Shown piece by piece: positions 41,334-50,179 of a stretch of 52,344 nucleotides of DNA (within the stretch, counting starts at the first letter, position 1; each line of letters opens with the position of its first letter). Location: positions 1 to 52,344 of the forward strand of contig QHUY01000014.1 of the NCBI GenBank assembly GCA_003223415.1, in the 5' to 3' direction. A program made the position numbers and the translations under genes. Source of the DNA: Gemmatimonadota bacterium (lineage in GTDB: Bacteria > Gemmatimonadota > Gemmatimonadetes > Gemmatimonadales > GWC2-71-9). The notes under the pieces were generated by a model, which did not search any database, was not told the DNA's origin, and saw nothing but the letters and a program-made list of their open reading frames with translations.

Positions 41334-42541
41334 CCATCCTCGACAAAGTCCGCGCCCTATTGGGCGAGGGAGCACTGCTCGAAGCGGCCCGCGCCGGCGA
41401 GGTGCCCCGGGTCGCGCCGGGCTCGCCCGACGCGGTGTCACTGCTGCTGCGCACGGCCCACGAAGAGGGCTGGCGCGTGCGCGTCGAGGGCGCGGGAACC
41501 TGGTTGCCGCCCGACGCGCCCGCCGACCTGGCGCTCACCACGCGCCGGCTCGACCGCATCCTCGCGATCCAGCCGCAGGACCTCATTGCCACGGCCGAAG
41601 CCGGCATCGGCTGGGACCAGCTGCGCCAGCAGCTGGCGGACCGCGGCGCGTGGCTGGCGATCGACCCACCCGGGCTGGCCGGACGCACGCTGGGCTCCGT
41701 CGTGGCCACCGCCACGGCGGGACCGCTGCGCAGCGGGTTTGGCGCCGTGCGGGACCACCTGCTGGGCGTCACGTTCGTGACCGGCGACGGCCGCATGATC
41801 CAGAGCGGCGGCCGGGTGATGAAGAACGTGGCCGGCTACGACCTGACCCGGCTCCAGGCCGGGGCGTTCGGAGCGTTCGGGGTCATCGTGCTGGTGCACC
41901 TCCGGCTGCGGGCCCTGCCCCGCGCCGACGCCACGCTGCTGCTCGAGGGTGCGCGCGAGGACTTGGCGCGCGTGGCGGACGACATCCGCGCGGCCGGGCT
42001 CGCCCCGGCGGCGCTCGAGCTCGTTTCCCCCGCGCTCGCCCGCCGGGACCGGTGGGTGCTGGCGGCGCGGGTCGCGGGCTCCGCCGCGCTCGTCGCGTCG
42101 GAAGAAGCCGAGCTGCGCGCGGCCGCCAGCGGACGGCTCGCGGCCCTGCGCGCCGAGGAAGCGCACGCGTTCTGGATGCGGGCGGCCGAAAGCCTAGCGA
42201 CGCGGCCCGTGACGCTCCGCATCGGCGGGCTTCCCGACGGCACGGACGAGCTGCTCGACCTGCTGCAGCACCAAGTCGGTGACGAGTGGGTCTCGGCGGC
42301 CCCGGGGACCGGCTCCATCCGGTGGGCCGGCGAGGCCAGCGCCGACCGGCTCCGTCGCCTGCGGCGCGCGCTAGCGGCGCTCGAGGTCCCCCTGACCCTC
42401 GAGCGCGCACCCTGGGAACTGCGCAGCGCCGTGGGGCACTTCGGCGCCTACCGCGAAGGCGTGGGGCCGCTCGTCGCCGGGCTGCGCAAGACGTTCGATC
42501 CGCGGGGCGTCCTGGTCTCGGCGGTCGCAGGCGATGAGTGA
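41330..42541 (+). CDS. glcE: Glycolate oxidase subunit GlcE (FAD-binding)
   Basis: 403 residues, second FAD-binding PCMH-type subunit. Motifs: EGWRVRVEGAGTWL (PP-loop region), LDRILAIQPQDLIATAEAGIGWDQL, GRTLGSVVATATAGPLRSGFGAVRDHLLG and MKNVAGYDLTRLQAGAFGAFG, the typical GlcE stretch. The C-terminal region ends FDPRGVLVSAV. The GTG at 41330 overlaps the glcD stop (GTGA) and the stop lies inside glcF, so all three subunits are translationally coupled. Confidence 0.9.
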   Translation: MTILDKVRALLGEGALLEAARAGEVPRVAPGSPDAVSLLLRTAHEEGWRVRVEGAGTWLPPDAPADLALTTRRLDRILAIQPQDLIATAEAGIGWDQLRQQLADRGAWLAIDPPGLAGRTLGSVVATATAGPLRSGFGAVRDHLLGVTFVTGDGRMIQSGGRVMKNVAGYDLTRLQAGAFGAFGVIVLVHLRLRALPRADATLLLEGAREDLARVADDIRAAGLAPAALELVSPALARRDRWVLAARVAGSAALVASEEAELRAAASGRLAALRAEEAHAFWMRAAESLATRPVTLRIGGLPDGTDELLDLLQHQVGDEWVSAAPGTGSIRWAGEASADRLRRLRRALAALEVPLTLERAPWELRSAVGHFGAYREGVGPLVAGLRKTFDPRGVLVSAVAGDE

Positions 42542-43817
42542 ACGCGGCGGCTTCGCCGCGCTCGACGCCTGCGTCCACTGCGGCTTCTGCCTGCAGGCGT
42601 GCCCCACCTTCCTCGCCACTGGGGACGAAGCCGACAGCCCGCGCGGCCGCATCGAGCTGATGCGCGCACTCGAGCGCGGCGAGCTCTCCCCCGACGATAC
42701 GGCCCTCACGACGCACCTCGACCGCTGCCTCGGCTGTCGCGGGTGCGAGCCGGTCTGCCCCTCCGGCGTCGGCTACGGACACGGCCTCGAGGCGGCGCGG
42801 GCCGTGATCGCCCGGCAGCGCGGCGCGCCGGCGCTGGCGCGCCTCGCGCTACGGGCCCTGACCGGCCCGGACGTGTCGCGACTGCTCTACGGCCTGGCGC
42901 GGCTGCTGCGGGCGACGGGTGTGCCCGGCAGGCTCGCCGGCTGGGGCAGGCTCCGGTTCGCCATGGGAATGTTGGCGGCGACAAGACCGACGCGGAACGC
43001 GGAAGTTGGAACGCGGAACCGCGCAACCCCTTCGAGCCCCGCGTTCCCCGTTCCGAGTTCCGCGTTGCTCTTCAGGGGCTGCATCATGGACGGCCTCTTC
43101 TCCCATGTCCACGACGCCACCATCCGGACGCTCGCCGTGAACGGCATCGCCGTGGAGGAGGTGCGCGGGCAGGTGTGCTGCGGCGCGCTGCACGCGCACG
43201 CCGGGCTGCGCGACGAAGCGCGCCGGCTCGCGCGCGTGAACGTCGCGGCGTTCGGCGACGGGGACGAGCCGATCGTCGTCAATAGCGCGGGATGCGGGGC
43301 GATGCTGAGAGAGTACGGCCACCTGCTGGACGAGGACCTCACCCTCCCCCCGCCCTCCCGCCCCCCCTCGGGTCGCGGGGCGAGGTTCGCCGCGCGGGTG
43401 CGCGACGTCACCGAGGTGCTGGCCGCGCGCGGGCCCGTGCCGGGCGCGCCGCTCGACCGCCGCGTGGCGTACGACCCGCCGTGCCACCTCCTCCACGCCC
43501 AGCGCGTCGCCGATGCGCCGCTCGCCGTGCTGCACGCGATCCCCGTCCTCCAGCTCGTCGCGACTCCCGATGCGGCTCAGTGCTGCGGCAGCGCGGGGCT
43601 CTTCACGCTAGTCCAGCCGGAAATGTCCCGCGCGGTGCTCGCTCCCAAACTCGACCAGTTACGCGAGGCCGCGCCGCAGGCGGTCGCAACGGGCAACCCC
43701 GGCTGCATCATGCAGCTCGGCGCCGGACTCCGGGCGGCCGGCGGGCCGGCGACCCCGGTCGTTCACCCCGTGGAACTGCTCGACGCCTCCTACGCGGCCG
43801 CCGGTCTGTACGAGTGA
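42534..43817 (+). CDS. glcF: Glycolate oxidase iron-sulfur subunit GlcF
   Basis: 427 residues. Two N-terminal 4Fe-4S ferredoxin motifs: CVHCGFCLQACP and CLGCRGCEPVCP. Two CCG-type domains (heterodisulfide-reductase-like): VCCGALHAHAG, SAGCGAML, YDPPCHLLHAQ, QCCGSAGLF and GNPGCIMQ. It passes electrons from GlcD to the quinone pool. An extra segment encoded at 42994-43066 (TRNAEVGTRNRATPSSPA...) lies between the first and second halves and comes from a heptamer hairpin like that of glcD. A C-rich tract at 43343-43370 encodes PPPSRPPSG. Confidence 0.92.
   Translation: MSERGGFAALDACVHCGFCLQACPTFLATGDEADSPRGRIELMRALERGELSPDDTALTTHLDRCLGCRGCEPVCPSGVGYGHGLEAARAVIARQRGAPALARLALRALTGPDVSRLLYGLARLLRATGVPGRLAGWGRLRFAMGMLAATRPTRNAEVGTRNRATPSSPAFPVPSSALLFRGCIMDGLFSHVHDATIRTLAVNGIAVEEVRGQVCCGALHAHAGLRDEARRLARVNVAAFGDGDEPIVVNSAGCGAMLREYGHLLDEDLTLPPPSRPPSGRGARFAARVRDVTEVLAARGPVPGAPLDRRVAYDPPCHLLHAQRVADAPLAVLHAIPVLQLVATPDAAQCCGSAGLFTLVQPEMSRAVLAPKLDQLREAAPQAVATGNPGCIMQLGAGLRAAGGPATPVVHPVELLDASYAAAGLYE
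42994..43066 (+). repeat. 7-base word array forming a hairpin inside glcF
   Basis: Left words GGAACGC, GGAAGTT, GGAACGC, GGAACCG (42994-43021) and right words GCGTTCC, CCGTTCC, GAGTTCC, GCGTT (43041-43066), with a loop of about 19 bases. The word is the same as in the glcD array about 1.7 kb upstream. The frame is kept across the inserted segment. Confidence 0.8.
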
Positions 43818-44656
43818 ATACCCGCCGCCTCCGCACCGCCGATGGGGTGGAGCTCGCGCTGCACCGCCTCCGCGCCCACCGCGACGGCCGCGCGGCGGCG
43901 CTGCTCGTGCACGGCGCCTTCTCGAGTCACACCGTCTGGCTGCAGGCCGGCGGTGGCCTCGCGCACTACCTCGGCGAGCGCGGCGTCGACGTCTGGCTCG
44001 CCGACCAGCGCCACCACGGCGGCAGCGCGCGGGAACCTCGCCCCTTCACTTGGCGGTTTGAAGATTTGATCCTGGACGATGCGCCGGCGTTGGTCGCGCG
44101 CGTGATGGAAGAGACCGACGGCGCACCACTGGTCTGGCTGGGGCACTCGGCAGGCGGGGCGGTCGGCCTCGCGTGGCTCGCGCGGCTGGGTCGCGCGACG
44201 CCGCTCGCGGCCATGGTCACGTTCGGCACGCCGGGGCCGTCACACATGCGCTTGGCCCGCCGCGCGCTGGCGCTGAGCACCATCGGAATCTGCCGCGCGC
44301 TCGGGCGGTTCCCGGCCCGCGCGCTGAGGATGGGTCCCGAGGATGAGACGGCACTGGTGCTGGGCGACTGGATGGGCTGGAATACGCGGGGCCGCTGGGT
44401 AGGCCGGGACGGGTTCGACTACCTTGCGGCCCTGGCGGCGGTGCGGACACCGTATCTTGGCGTCGCCGGAGAGGGCGACCGCCTGTTCGCGCCGGCCGAC
44501 GCCTGCCGGCAGGTGCTGGGCGCCGTGGGCGCGGCTCGCAAGGCCTTCGCAGTGGTGCCGAATCTCGACCACCGCGGCATGCTGATCGACCCGCGCGCCC
44601 GCACCCACTGCTGGCCGCGGGTCACCGACTGGCTGGAGGAGACGCTCCGAACGTGA
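43814..44656 (+). CDS. Alpha/beta hydrolase fold protein
   Basis: 280 residues from GTG at 43814 overlapping the glcF stop (GTGA). Features: LLVHGAFSSHTVW (oxyanion loop HG), WLADQRHHGGSAR, VWLGHSAGGAVGLAWL (nucleophile elbow GHSAGG with Ser at about residue 113), AGEGDRLF (acid) and NLDHRGMLID (His). The substrate is unknown; esterase or lysophospholipase-like activity is a family-level guess. It is coupled to the YgfZ-like gene by GTGA. Confidence 0.87.
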   Translation: MNTRRLRTADGVELALHRLRAHRDGRAAALLVHGAFSSHTVWLQAGGGLAHYLGERGVDVWLADQRHHGGSAREPRPFTWRFEDLILDDAPALVARVMEETDGAPLVWLGHSAGGAVGLAWLARLGRATPLAAMVTFGTPGPSHMRLARRALALSTIGICRALGRFPARALRMGPEDETALVLGDWMGWNTRGRWVGRDGFDYLAALAAVRTPYLGVAGEGDRLFAPADACRQVLGAVGAARKAFAVVPNLDHRGMLIDPRARTHCWPRVTDWLEETLRT

Positions 44657-45723
44657 CCGCGCCGATCCTGCCCGAGCCGCCGCGTGTGACGCGCCTGGAC
44701 CCGGAGCAGATCACCCCCACGCTGACGCAGGCGCTCCGCGCTGGTGCCGTCCTGGCGCCGGCGGAGGTGGCCGTGCTCGCGCTCGTCGGGCCCGGCGCCG
44801 TCAGCTGCTTTCAGGGGCTGCTCACCAACGATGTGGAGAAGGCGGGAGACGGCGCCTTCGTGTACGGCGCCCTCCTCACCCCCAAGGGGATGATCGTGGT
44901 GGACGGCTGGGCGGCGCGTCAGGGTGCCGAGGTCGCGTTCACCGTGCCGGCGGTCGGGCGGGAGCGCACGGCCGGGATCTTCCAGAAGTCCGTGCCGCCC
45001 CGGCTCGCCCACCTACAGGATCGCACGGCGGATACCGTGGTGTTGCGCCTGGGGGGCATGCGCGCGCTCGCCATCGCGGAGGCGGCCCGGCTGCCCCTGC
45101 CGTCGGCGCCGGGCCGCGTGGTTCGCGCAGCGCTTGGTGCGCCCCCCGGCCCGGAGGCCATCGCCGACATCGCCCGGGCAAGCGAAGGCGCGCCGTTCGT
45201 GCTCCAGCTCGCGGCGCCACCTCCGCTCGCCGAGCGCTTGCGCGCGCGGCTGGTCTCGGCCGGGGCTGAATGGGCGGAGCCCGCTGGGCTGGAATTCACG
45301 CGCATCCTCGCCGGCTGGCCTGGGCTCGCCTCGGAGGTGGACGAGAAGACCATCCCGCAGGAGGTGCGCTTCGACGTGATCGGCGGCGTGTCCTACACGA
45401 AGGGGTGTTACACGGGCCAAGAGACGGTCAGCCGGCTGCATTTCCGCGGCCACCCCAACCGGCAGCTGCGCGGCCTGGCCTTCGAGCAACCGCCGGCCGA
45501 GGGCGGCGCCCTGCCGGTCGTGCACGCCGAGCGCGAGGTCGGCCGGGTGACGAGCGTGACCTGGTTGCCCGAAGGCGCGATCGGCGGGCCGGCGGTCGGA
45601 CGATGGATCGGCCTCGGCGTGATTCGCCGCGAGGTGGAGCCGGGCACGCTGGTCCGCGCGGCCGGCGTGGAGGCCCGCGTCACGGACCTGCCGTTCACTT
45701 TGCCCCGCATCGAACCGGCGTGA
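44653..45723 (+). CDS. YgfZ/GcvT-family folate-binding protein (Fe-S cluster related)
   Basis: 356 residues. The signature KGCYTGQETVSRLHFRG is the YgfZ motif with its conserved Cys; FQGLLTNDVEKAGDG and LLTPKGMIVVDGW are typical N-terminal GcvT-fold motifs, and IPQEVRFDVIGGVSYTKG precedes the signature. YgfZ-type proteins use tetrahydrofolate and assist assembly or repair of certain Fe-S enzymes. Its place after the Fe-S subunit gene glcF is suggestive but not proof. It starts with GTG at 44653 and is followed by the epimerase gene with a GTGA overlap. Confidence 0.88.
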   Translation: MTAPILPEPPRVTRLDPEQITPTLTQALRAGAVLAPAEVAVLALVGPGAVSCFQGLLTNDVEKAGDGAFVYGALLTPKGMIVVDGWAARQGAEVAFTVPAVGRERTAGIFQKSVPPRLAHLQDRTADTVVLRLGGMRALAIAEAARLPLPSAPGRVVRAALGAPPGPEAIADIARASEGAPFVLQLAAPPPLAERLRARLVSAGAEWAEPAGLEFTRILAGWPGLASEVDEKTIPQEVRFDVIGGVSYTKGCYTGQETVSRLHFRGHPNRQLRGLAFEQPPAEGGALPVVHAEREVGRVTSVTWLPEGAIGGPAVGRWIGLGVIRREVEPGTLVRAAGVEARVTDLPFTLPRIEPA

Positions 45724-46736
45724 CGGTCCTGGTCACCGGCGGCAGCGGCCTCGTCGGGAGCCACGTGATCGAGGCGCTGCGGTCGCAGGGGGAGCCCGTG
45801 CGCGCTTTGGTGCGATCCCCGGCCGCCCCGGCGGTCCGCGCCCTTGGCGCCGAGCCGGTGATCGGCGACATCACCGACCCCGCGTCCTGGCGGGTCGCGA
45901 GCGCCGGCGTGCGCGGCATCGTGCACGCCGCAGCATTGGTGGCCCACCGCGGCACGCTGGAGGACTTCCTCGCCGTCAATGTGGGCGGCACGCGGCAGGC
46001 CATCGTCGCCGCGCGCGCCAACGGCGCGCGGCTGGTACACATCAGCTCGGTCGCCGTCTATGGGCGCACTAGCGCCTACACCGCCGGCGCGGGCGGCGTC
46101 ACCGAAGACTTCCCCTTCGGCCCGATCGCCGGGCACGACTTCTACGCCCGCAGCAAGCGCGCGGCGGAGGAGGCGCTGTGGGAGGAGGCGGCGCGGGGCG
46201 GGCTCGCCGCCGTGGCGATCCGACCGAACGTGATCTACGGCGAGCGCGACCGGCTGTTCTCGCCACGGGTGGTACGCGCCGCGCGACAGGGCATCGTCCC
46301 GCAGGTGGGCGCAGGGACGAACCGTCTGTCGTGCGTGTACGCCGGCAACGTCGCCGCGGCCGTCGTGCTCGCGCTCGCCGCGCCGGCCGCCCCCGGTCGC
46401 GCCTACAACGCCACCACGGACGGGAAGGAGGCGCTCACCCAGCGCGGCTTCGCCGACGCGTTCGCGGCAGCGCTCGGTGTCCGCGTGCGGCGGCTCCGCC
46501 TGCCCTACGGCGTGGCGCGCCTCGCGGTGGACCTGTGGGCGCGGTGGCAGCTGTTGCGTCGTCCCGCGGACTATCCCGGCATCGGCGGAGCGGCGGTCCG
46601 TTTCCTGTCGGAAGACAACCCTTTCGTCACCGTGCGAGCCCAGCGCGAGCTCGGCTGGTCCCCCCCCGTGCCGGCGCGCGAAGCGGTGCGGCGCACGGTG
46701 CGCTGGGTGCTGGCCAACGAAAAGCCCGGGAGCTGA
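45720..46736 (+). CDS. NAD(P)-dependent epimerase/dehydratase (extended SDR)
   Basis: 338 residues from GTG at 45720. Rossmann glycine motif VTGGSGLVGSHVIEAL at the N-terminus, GDITDP (nucleotide-end Asp), HAAALVAH, HISSVAVYG (catalytic Ser region) and DFYARSKRAAE (YxxxK), then RPNVIYGERDRLFSP. This is a sugar epimerase, hydroxysteroid dehydrogenase or similar; the substrate is not decided. The C-terminal third is less conserved (RLPYGVARLAVDLWARW). The gene ends inside a terminator-like hairpin. Confidence 0.88.
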   Translation: MTVLVTGGSGLVGSHVIEALRSQGEPVRALVRSPAAPAVRALGAEPVIGDITDPASWRVASAGVRGIVHAAALVAHRGTLEDFLAVNVGGTRQAIVAARANGARLVHISSVAVYGRTSAYTAGAGGVTEDFPFGPIAGHDFYARSKRAAEEALWEEAARGGLAAVAIRPNVIYGERDRLFSPRVVRAARQGIVPQVGAGTNRLSCVYAGNVAAAVVLALAAPAAPGRAYNATTDGKEALTQRGFADAFAAALGVRVRRLRLPYGVARLAVDLWARWQLLRRPADYPGIGGAAVRFLSEDNPFVTVRAQRELGWSPPVPAREAVRRTVRWVLANEKPGS

Positions 46737-46746
46737 ACCCGGGCTT
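46722..46746. terminator. Hairpin terminator between epimerase (+) and small lipoprotein (-) genes
   Basis: AAGCCCGGG (46722-46730) and CCCGGGCTT (46738-46746) form a nine-base stem with a seven-base loop that contains the epimerase stop codon. On the minus strand the stem is followed by TTTTCGTT, a fair intrinsic terminator for the lipoprotein gene. Confidence 0.65.
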
Positions 46747-46774
46747 CGTCACCTCGTCCCTGTTGGTGTAGCGC

Positions 46775-47026
46775 TTACGGCCGCTTGGTGGGCGCCTTGG
46801 TAGGCGCCTTCTGCATCGGCCTCGCCGCCGGCGCCTTCGTCGGGGCGGGGGCGGCCATCTTCTTGGACGTGTCGGGCGCCATCATGTGCTTCGAGGTGTC
46901 GGCGCCCATCATCATATGCGACGTGTCGGGCGCCGCAGCCGCCGGCATCGCCGGCTTCTGCTCTTCCTTCTTGGTGCACGCGGCGACCGTCGCGACGAGC
47001 GCCAGTGCGATTGCGAGACGCTTCAT
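46775..47026 (-). CDS. Small Met/His-rich repeat lipoprotein
   Basis: 83 residues. The signal MKRLAIALALVATVAAC is a lipoprotein signal (lipobox VAAC) followed by TKKEEQKPA. The mature part has three degenerate copies of a PDTSxxMM-like unit (PDTSHMMMG, ADTSKHMMA, PDTSKKMAA) and a basic Ala/Pro/Lys tail (APTKAPTKRP). Clustered Met and His could bind copper or another soft metal; this is inference. The gene has AAGGAG five bases before its ATG, in contrast to the leaderless-looking neighbours. Confidence 0.75.
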   Translation of the reverse strand: MKRLAIALALVATVAACTKKEEQKPAMPAAAAPDTSHMMMGADTSKHMMAPDTSKKMAAPAPTKAPAARPMQKAPTKAPTKRP

Positions 47027-47161
47027 GCGAGCTCCTTATAGAGGAACGGTGTGTGGGGGCCCCCGGCCCCCCCCCAGACGGCCGCAAAAGCTATCATCCG
47101 GGCAGGCGCAGTCAAGAGTTGCGCAACGCTGCTTTGGGGGATCGATCGTCGCCGGGCGGCG

Positions 47162-47167
47162 TATCTT
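47162..47167 (+). promoter_or_regulatory. -10-like TATCTT box six bases before a start codon
   Basis: TATCTT ends six bases before the ATG (47174) of the Tat-exported glycosidase gene, without any ribosome-binding site. The preceding 147-base intergenic stretch (47027-47173) holds only C/G runs (GGGGGCCCCCGG and nine C at about 47067-47075) and no other clear feature. Confidence 0.45.
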
Positions 47168-47173
47168 CAGTCC

Positions 47174-50170
47174 ATGACCACGACCCGCCGCTCGTTTCTG
47201 GGGTGGCTGGCGGCGCTGCCTACCGTCGGCCGCGTGGGCCGCCCTGGGAGCGCCCCCCCACCCGGCATCGAGGTTCGCCCCAGCGCCCTCTATCAACAGC
47301 CCGACGGCCGGCGCAACCTCGTCCGCATCACCGTGGCAGGGCTCGACAGCCCGGCCGCGCGCGCCCGCGTCACCGACCGCCGCGGCGCGCTCGTCGGGAC
47401 GGCCGGCCTGCTGCCGTCCCCGGGCGAGGGAGGGGGAGGGGGAGGGGGAGGGGGGGGGGGCCTCACGCTAGCGGGGGAGGTCTGGGTGCCGCTCTCGGAG
47501 CCAGCCGATTTCGACGTCGAACTCGAGGTCGGCAAGCAGCGCGTCGCCAAGCGCCGGGTGCGGCTCGTTCCCCCGCGACGCTGGACCGTCTACTGGATCG
47601 CTTCGAATCACACCGACGTCGGCTACACGGATCTGCAGGAACGCTGCCTCGAGATTCACCGTCAGAACCTCGACGCCGCCCTCGCCCGGCTCCCGGGGCA
47701 TCCGACGTTCCGCTGGACCGCCGAGTGCGCCTTGCAGGTCATTTCCTACGTGCAGAACCGTTCTCCCGAAGCCGGGGAAGCGTTGCTGCAGGCGATCCGG
47801 GACGGCAGGGTGGGATGGTCGGTGCTGTTCGCGAACATGCTGACGGGGCTGCTCGACCATGAGACGGCGGCGCGACTGGTGTGGCCGGCGGGCCTGCTGG
47901 CACGCGAGCGGGGGCTCGCCTACGCGGCGGCCCAGACGACCGACGTGCCGGGCCAGGCGCTCACGTTTCCGATGATCCTCGCGGCCAGCGGGGTGCGCTA
48001 CCTCTCCAGCGGCGCAAACCCTGAGCGGGCGCTGCCGCTGCTCCCGGCGTCGCAGGCCCAGGAGCACCACCTCGCGGGCGGCCCGTGGACCACCTACCCG
48101 CAGCTCTTCTGGTGGGAGGCGCCCGACGGTAGCCGCGTGCTCCACTGGCGCAACTACCACTACGGCGACGGCCTGCGCTTCGGCTTCGACCAGAGCGCCG
48201 ACGAGATGGCGAGACGGCTGTCCGAGTGGCTGCTGACCAACCCGGTGTTCCTCTCTCCGGACTGGCCGTACGACGTCGCCCTGCTCTACGGCGCGCAATG
48301 GGACAACGCGCGCATGGATGAGCGACTCGTCGCCAACGGTGAGGAATTCAACCGGCGCTATGCATTCCCCCGGCTCGTGTCCGCGCGCGCCGAGGACTTC
48401 TTCGGCGAGCTGGAGCGGCGCTGGGGGGCGCGCATCCCCGTGCGACGGGGAGACACGGGGTTGTACTGGGAGGACGGCGCGGCGTCGACCGCCGCAGCCT
48501 TGGCGCAGTTCCGCACCGCCCAGCTCGCCGCGCGCGCGGCCGATCTGCTGGCGTTGTGGGACGAGCGGCTCGAACCGCACGACGACGAGGCGGCCGCGCG
48601 GGTCCGGCAGCGGGCGTCCGAGCGCCGTGCCATGTGGCATGACCTGCTGCTGTTCGGCGAGCATACCTGGGGCGCGGACGTGAGCGTCTCCGCGCCGGAC
48701 GCCCGGCAGACGGTGGCCCAGTGGGAGTACAAGCGCCGCTTCGTGGACGGCGCGGCCGCGGCCGCGAGCGGCCAGGTGGCGGACGCGCTGCTGCGGCTCG
48801 GACGCGGCACGGACGCGGGACGCGGGCGCATCGTCTTCAACGCCGCCAACTGGCTGCGATCAGATGTCGCCGTCGTGCCGGGCGCGGCCGGCAAGCGCCT
48901 GGCCTACAACGACCGCGAGCTGCCGGCTGCGGATCTCCCCGACGGGAGCGCCCTGGTGCTGTTCCGCGAGGTGCCGCCGCTGGGCTACCTGACCCTGACG
49001 GAGGCGGACGGGGTGGCGCGGCCGACCGTGGACGATGGCCCGGCGACCGACGCCGCGGCGGGCGGCGTCTCCGTGGCGCTCGATCCCGCCACCGGGGCGA
49101 TGCGCTCGTTGACCGGGCCCGACGGCAAGGAGCGCGTCCGGACGACTGCCTGGGCCGGCCTCAACCAACTCGTCTACGCCCGCGGCGGCGACCGGACGGC
49201 CCTGTGGACGGACTGGGACCGGCGGACGCTCTCGGTGCCAGGCGATCTCACGCTCGCCCAGGCGGAGCTCGTCGCCGCGCGGCGCGAGCGGTTGCCGGGG
49301 ATCGGCGTCCGGCTCGTCGCCCAGCGCCGGCTCGCGGGCTTTCCCGCCGTCACGTCCACCGTCACGCTGTACGACGATCTGCCGTGGGTGGACATCGAGA
49401 ACCGTCTCACCAAGACGGCGACGCTCGCCAAGGAGGCGCTCTACGTCGCCTTCCCGTTCGCATTCACACGGCCCACCGTCGAGCTCGAGGTGCCGCTGGG
49501 ACGGATGACGGTGGAGAAGGACCAGCAGCCGGGGAGCGGTCGCGACTGGTACTGCCACGCGCACTGGGTGTGGCTGCACGAGGGAGTCGAGGGCATGCTG
49601 TGGAGCGGTCCCGACACGCCGCTCGTAACCCTCAACGATGTGTTCCGCGGGGCCTGGCGGCGGCAGATCGATCCGGACGGCACGCTGCTGGCCTACGCGA
49701 TGAACAACTATTGGCACACGAACTACGCGGCCCGCCAGGGCGGCGACTTCACGCAACGGTTCCGGCTGTCGCTGCTCGCGCCGGGCGATCCCGCCGAGCC
49801 GGTGCGGCGCGGGTGGTCCGCCTGCGACCCGCTGTACGTGAGCGGGCCGTTCACCAACGCCGGCCGCGGGCCGTTGATCGGGCGCGACTCGGCGCTGTTT
49901 CTCGCCGACAAGGGAACGCTGGTCGTGAGCGCTAAGCCGGCGGAGGACGGTGAAGGCGTGATCGTGAAGCTGCTCGACGTCGTGGGCGCGGCGCGTCAGG
50001 TGGGGATCTGGCCGGCGGCCTACGGCTTTCAACAGGCGCGGCGTGTCGACCTCGTGGAGCGCAACGGCGACGCCATCCCGCTCGGCAGCGACCATCGGGC
50101 GGCCGTGGCCCTCAAGGCATGGGGCGTCGCCGCCGTGCGACTCTTTACACCGCGCGCGCCGACCGGTTAA
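47174..50170 (+). CDS. GH38-like glycosyl hydrolase with Tat signal
   Basis: 998 residues. The start ATG at 47174 gives MTTTRRSFLGWLAALP, a twin-arginine signal (RRSFLG). An N-terminal beta domain is followed by the catalytic barrel: WTVYWIASNHTDVGYTDLQ (metal/substrate His-Asp, about residue 145), RWTAECALQVI, YAAAQTTDVPGQALTFP (Asp nucleophile, about residue 255) and RVLHWRNYHYGDGLRFGF. The remaining half is a beta-sandwich super-domain with LYDDLPWVDIENRLTK and NNYWHTNYAARQGGDF. It fits alpha-mannosidase-like GH38 enzymes. A poly-Gly run of 11 residues (about residue 84) comes from a G-tract (47427-47460). Secreted polysaccharide or glycan degradation is inferred. Confidence 0.85.
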   Translation: MTTTRRSFLGWLAALPTVGRVGRPGSAPPPGIEVRPSALYQQPDGRRNLVRITVAGLDSPAARARVTDRRGALVGTAGLLPSPGEGGGGGGGGGGGLTLAGEVWVPLSEPADFDVELEVGKQRVAKRRVRLVPPRRWTVYWIASNHTDVGYTDLQERCLEIHRQNLDAALARLPGHPTFRWTAECALQVISYVQNRSPEAGEALLQAIRDGRVGWSVLFANMLTGLLDHETAARLVWPAGLLARERGLAYAAAQTTDVPGQALTFPMILAASGVRYLSSGANPERALPLLPASQAQEHHLAGGPWTTYPQLFWWEAPDGSRVLHWRNYHYGDGLRFGFDQSADEMARRLSEWLLTNPVFLSPDWPYDVALLYGAQWDNARMDERLVANGEEFNRRYAFPRLVSARAEDFFGELERRWGARIPVRRGDTGLYWEDGAASTAAALAQFRTAQLAARAADLLALWDERLEPHDDEAAARVRQRASERRAMWHDLLLFGEHTWGADVSVSAPDARQTVAQWEYKRRFVDGAAAAASGQVADALLRLGRGTDAGRGRIVFNAANWLRSDVAVVPGAAGKRLAYNDRELPAADLPDGSALVLFREVPPLGYLTLTEADGVARPTVDDGPATDAAAGGVSVALDPATGAMRSLTGPDGKERVRTTAWAGLNQLVYARGGDRTALWTDWDRRTLSVPGDLTLAQAELVAARRERLPGIGVRLVAQRRLAGFPAVTSTVTLYDDLPWVDIENRLTKTATLAKEALYVAFPFAFTRPTVELEVPLGRMTVEKDQQPGSGRDWYCHAHWVWLHEGVEGMLWSGPDTPLVTLNDVFRGAWRRQIDPDGTLLAYAMNNYWHTNYAARQGGDFTQRFRLSLLAPGDPAEPVRRGWSACDPLYVSGPFTNAGRGPLIGRDSALFLADKGTLVVSAKPAEDGEGVIVKLLDVVGAARQVGIWPAAYGFQQARRVDLVERNGDAIPLGSDHRAAVALKAWGVAAVRLFTPRAPTG
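47427..47460 (+). repeat. G-tract insertion in the GH38-like gene
   Basis: GGGAGG-type words repeat and end in 11 G (47450-47460), encoding Glu followed by 11 Gly in a loop of the N-terminal domain. This is the longest poly-Gly stretch in the window and a strong G-quadruplex candidate. Confidence 0.75.
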
Positions 50171-50179
50171 CGTCGAGCC

